From Lysobacter_I brunescens (lineage in GTDB: Bacteria; Pseudomonadota; Gammaproteobacteria; Xanthomonadales; Xanthomonadaceae), in NCBI RefSeq assembly GCF_042677005.1, contig NZ_JBHTIF010000001.1:558001-622000 (forward strand): a DNA stretch of 64,000 bases, in the 5' to 3' direction. The notes below the pieces were generated by a model that saw only the letters and a program-made list of their open reading frames with translations, had not been told where the DNA came from and searched no databases. A program made the position numbers and the translations under genes. Shown here in pieces: positions 61,301 to 64,000 of the stretch (within the stretch, counting starts at the first letter, position 1; the number at the start of each line of letters is the position of its first letter).

Positions 61301-64000
61301 CCGGTCGCGGTGTCCGGGTTCGCCACGATCGGCGCCGCTGCCACCGTCACCGTCGCCGTCGCCGTATCGCAGTTCACGCCAGGGCCATTGATCACGTCGC
61401 AGATCTCGTACGTCACCACGTACGTGCCCGCAGGCGTGCCAGGCGCGACATTCACCGCGCCCGTCAGCGGATCCAGCGTCACGNNNNNNNNNNNNNNNNN
61501 NNNNNNNNNNNNNNNNNNNNNNNNNNNNNNNNNNNNNNNNNNNNNNNNNNNNNNNNNNNNNNNNNNNNNNNNNNNNNNNNTGCACCCGGGGTCAGCGTGA
61601 CGTTGCCGCCCACGCCCACCGTCACCGCACCGCCGTTCAGCGTGTCGTTGCCCAGCACGCTCGGCAGGTTGCCGCCCGGGCCGCCGTTCACCGGCGTGCC
61701 CGTGTAGTCGTCGTCCACCGCGTCGATCGGCAGCGCCGTGACCGGAATCGCCGGCACGGTCGAGCTGTTGTTGCCCGGGTTCGGATCGGTGGTGCCGCCC
61801 GGCACGGCGACGGTCGCCGTGTTGGCCGCGATCGTGCTGGGCGTGGTGACCGGTGCTGTGCCGGTCACCACGATGGTGATCGAGTTGCCGCCACCGGCCG
61901 CGATGTCGACCGTGGTGGCGACATTGCCGGCGCCGCTCGCCGTACCGCAGCTGGCGCTGCCGGTCGCGGTGCACGTCCAGGTCGCGCCCGTGAGCTGCGC
62001 TGGCAGGGTATCGGCCACGCTGGCGCCGACCAGGTTCGACGGACCGGCATTGGTCACGACGATCTGGTACGACACCGTGCCGCCGGCCTGGACCGGCGTC
62101 GCGGTCAGCAGGGTCTTGGCGATCGCGGCATCGGCGCTCGGCGCGCTGGGCGTGTTCGACGTGGAGCTGTTGTTGCCCGGCGTCGGGTCGGCGGTGGTCG
62201 AAGCCACCGTGGCCGTGTTGCTCAGGCTGCCGGTGAAGTTCGCAGCCAGCGTGCCGGTGATCGTGAAGGTGCGCGTGGCGCCATTGGCGACCGTACCGAA
62301 GGCGCAGTTCACGTCCTGGCCGGTCACGGTGCACGACGCACCGTCAGCGCCACCGACGCTCAGGCCGGTGACCGAGACCGAGACCGTGTCGGCCGTGGTC
62401 ACGGCGGCAGCATCGGACGGACCGTTGTTGGTCACCGTCACGGTCCACGTCACCGTCTGGCCCGGCACGGCCGGATTCGGCGTGCCCTGGGTCTTGACGA
62501 TGGACAGGTCGGCGCTGGCGTTGACCGGCGTCGGACCTGCGGTGCTGGTGCAGCGCACATCGGCCGGGCAGGTCGGATCGCCACCGCCACTCACGCTGGC
62601 GGTATTGGTCACGCTCGGGGCCGCTGCTGCGGTCGGCGTCACCGGGATCACGAACGAGGTGCTGCCACCGGCCGCGAGGCCGGCCGGCACGGTGCAGGTC
62701 ACCGTCTGGCCGGCGGCGGTGCAGCCTGCCGGCAGCGTGCCGATCGTCAGACCGGCCGGAATCGTGTCGGTGATCGTCGACACAGCGGTCGTCGCGGCCG
62801 TGCCGGTGTTCGACAACTGCAGCGTGTAGCTCGCCGGGACACCCACGGTCCACGGCGAAGCCGAGGCCGTCTTCGTCAGCGTCAGCTGCACGACCGTGAG
62901 CGTGTTCGACGTCGTGGCCGAGCAGCGCGCTGCCGCCGGACAGGTCGGATCGCCGCCACCGGACACCGTCTGCGTATTCACGATAGGCGATGCAGCCGAG
63001 GCCGTCGGCGTCACCGTGATCAGGAAGCCCGCGAAATTGCCAGCGGCGAGGCCGGCGGGCACCGTGCAGGTGACGGTCTGGCCGGCGACGGTGCAGCCCG
63101 CATCGACGGCATCGATCGTGACACCCGCAGCGATCGTGTCGCTCAGCGTCACGGGGGCGGTCGTCGCTGCAGTGCCAGTGTTGTTGACGCGGATGAGGTA
63201 CTGATACTGCTGGCCGGCGATGAAGGTCGGCGCACTGGAGACCTTGCCTGCGGTCAGCTGCGGCGCATTGATCGGGGTCGGGCCGGCGGTGCTGGTGCAG
63301 CGTGCATCGGCCGGGCAGGTCGGATCGCCGCCGCCGCTCACGGTCGCCGTGTTCGTTACGCTCGCGCCGGCCGCCAGGGTCGGCGTCACCGGGATCACGA
63401 ACGAAGTGCTGCCACCGGCTGCGAGGCCGGCCGGCACGGTGCAGGTCACCGTCTGACCGGCGGCGGTGCAGCCCGCCGGCAGCGTGCCGATCGTCAGACC
63501 GGTCGGAATCGTATCGGTGATCGTCGACACCGCCGTCGTCGCCGCGGTGCCGGTGTTCGACAGCTGCAGCGTGTAGCTCGCCGGGACACCCACGGTCCAC
63601 GGCGAAGCCGAGGCCGTCTTGGTCAGCGTCAGCTGCGGCGCATTCACCGGCGTCGGGCCGGCGGTGCTGGTGCAGCGCGCATCAGCCGGGCAGGTCGGAT
63701 CGCCACCGCCACTCACGGTGGCCGTGTTCGTCACGCTCGTACCGGCCGCCAAGGTCGGCGTCACCGGGATCACGAACGAAGTGCTGCCACCAGCCGCCAG
63801 GCCGGCGGCCACGGTGCAGGTCACCGTCTGGCCGGCGGCGGTGCAGCCCGCCGGCAGCGTGCCGATCGTCAGACCGGTCGGAATGGTGTCGGTGATCGTC
63901 GACACCGCCGTCGTCGCAGCGGTGCCGGTGTTCGACAGTTGCAGCGTGTACGACGCCGGCACACCGACGGTCCACGGCGAAGCCGAAGCGGTCTTGCTCA
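58387..64000 (-). CDS. Giant DUF11-repeat surface protein with SdrD-like and OmpA-like C-terminus (partial, gap inside)
   Basis: The 5' end lies beyond the right edge; over 1,830 codons are visible. From the N-terminal side there are at least four 125-residue DUF11-like modules (62.5-64 kb), further DUF11 modules, Ig-like modules of the PAGTYVVTYEICDVIN type (61.0-61.5 kb), more DUF11 modules (59.5-60.7 kb), one SdrD B-like module (SVFNDTNGNGLQDEGERGVP) and an OmpA-like domain at the C-terminus (TFLFETDSAEIKAEYLPLI, VVGHADKRGSEEHN). The OmpA domain should bind peptidoglycan while the repeats extend outward. A run of N breaks the gene and shifts the frame by one; the left and right parts match in style, so one gene is assumed. 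Confidence 0.85.
61484..61580. other. Assembly gap (97 N)
   Basis: Ninety-seven undetermined bases interrupt the giant DUF11 gene, inside its repetitive Ig-like modules. The reading frames on the two sides differ; a single uninterrupted gene requires a true length of 3n+2 bases (for example 98 or 101), so the N count is not exact or the repeats are collapsed here. Confidence 0.99.
62500..64000 (-). repeat. Tandem 375-bp modules inside the giant DUF11 gene
   Basis: Modules of 125 codons repeat with period 375 bp: the GGCGAAGCCG landmark occurs at 63601 and 63976, and at 62854 two modules (747 bp) away. The module between those is divergent (starts TAGKVSSAPTF). The others share VGVPASYTLQLSNTGTAATT and LPAGCTAAGQTVTCTV almost exactly, with mainly silent changes, suggesting recent duplication or gene conversion. 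Confidence 0.9.

Noticed and set aside
58279..61707. Long plus-strand frame rich in His/Arg opposite the DUF11 repeats
   Set aside because: It is a shadow of the repeat gene and crosses the N gap without any domain.
62500..64000. CRISPR-like array
   Set aside because: The repeats are 375-bp in-frame protein modules, not short repeats with unique spacers.
1..64000. tRNA, rRNA, integrase or prophage genes
   Set aside because: None of the intergenic spaces shows a cloverleaf or CCA end by eye, and no phage or integrase protein was recognised.

Overview
This is a 64 kb chromosomal window from a very GC-rich gammaproteobacterium, most likely Lysobacteraceae/Xanthomonadaceae (Lysobacter or Luteimonas type). 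The evidence is a close alpha-lytic endopeptidase homologue with its pro-region, a PlpD-type patatin autotransporter, an ECF sigma factor paired with a Hanks kinase, and a sigma-54/NtrC-controlled glnA. I saw no rRNA, tRNA, CRISPR array, insertion sequence or prophage. Both window edges cut a gene.

Left part (1-24.7 kb). A three-gene overlapping operon (OmpA-like protein, unknown protein, cyclase-like alpha-barrel protein) is followed by nitrogen genes: glnK-amtB, a GNAT acetyltransferase, and glnA with a textbook sigma-54 promoter and two NtrC dyads. Next come an oxidoreductase, the patatin autotransporter, the alpha-lytic protease, uppP, two META/HslJ proteins, RDD and YbhB proteins, a TPR/P-loop protein and a YheT-type hydrolase. 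A low-GC HEPN-like gene sits between inverted copies of a REP-like element. After it lie an acyltransferase, a thioesterase, two tandem paralogous 62-65 aa proteins behind two inverted repeats, and a secreted protein of unknown function.

Middle (24.8-49.9 kb). An ECF sigma/Ser-Thr kinase pair is followed by a PLD-YceI-SixA operon, then a two-gene beta-lactamase operon (class D-like plus a clear subclass B2 metallo-beta-lactamase lipoprotein). Then come an orphan ParA, a Ycf46-like AAA ATPase, four small unknown genes, a large serine hydrolase, a PKD-domain protein, a 2OG-Fe(II) oxygenase, an AEC transporter, two tandem paralogous lipoproteins, a six-cysteine secreted mini-protein, a gamma-glutamyltransferase and a GAF-GGDEF-EAL protein.

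Right part (50-64 kb). A minus-strand surface cluster holds a giant DUF11-repeat protein with SdrD-like and OmpA-like C-terminal parts (running off the right edge and broken by a 97-N assembly gap), a 1236 aa outer-membrane beta-barrel protein, and two DUF11 secreted proteins with nearly identical C-terminal modules.

The observations most worth following are the B2/class D beta-lactamase operon, the tandem mini-proteins with their dyad-rich promoter, the six-cysteine mini-protein, the REP-flanked HEPN gene and the OmpA/cyclase-like operon at the left edge.
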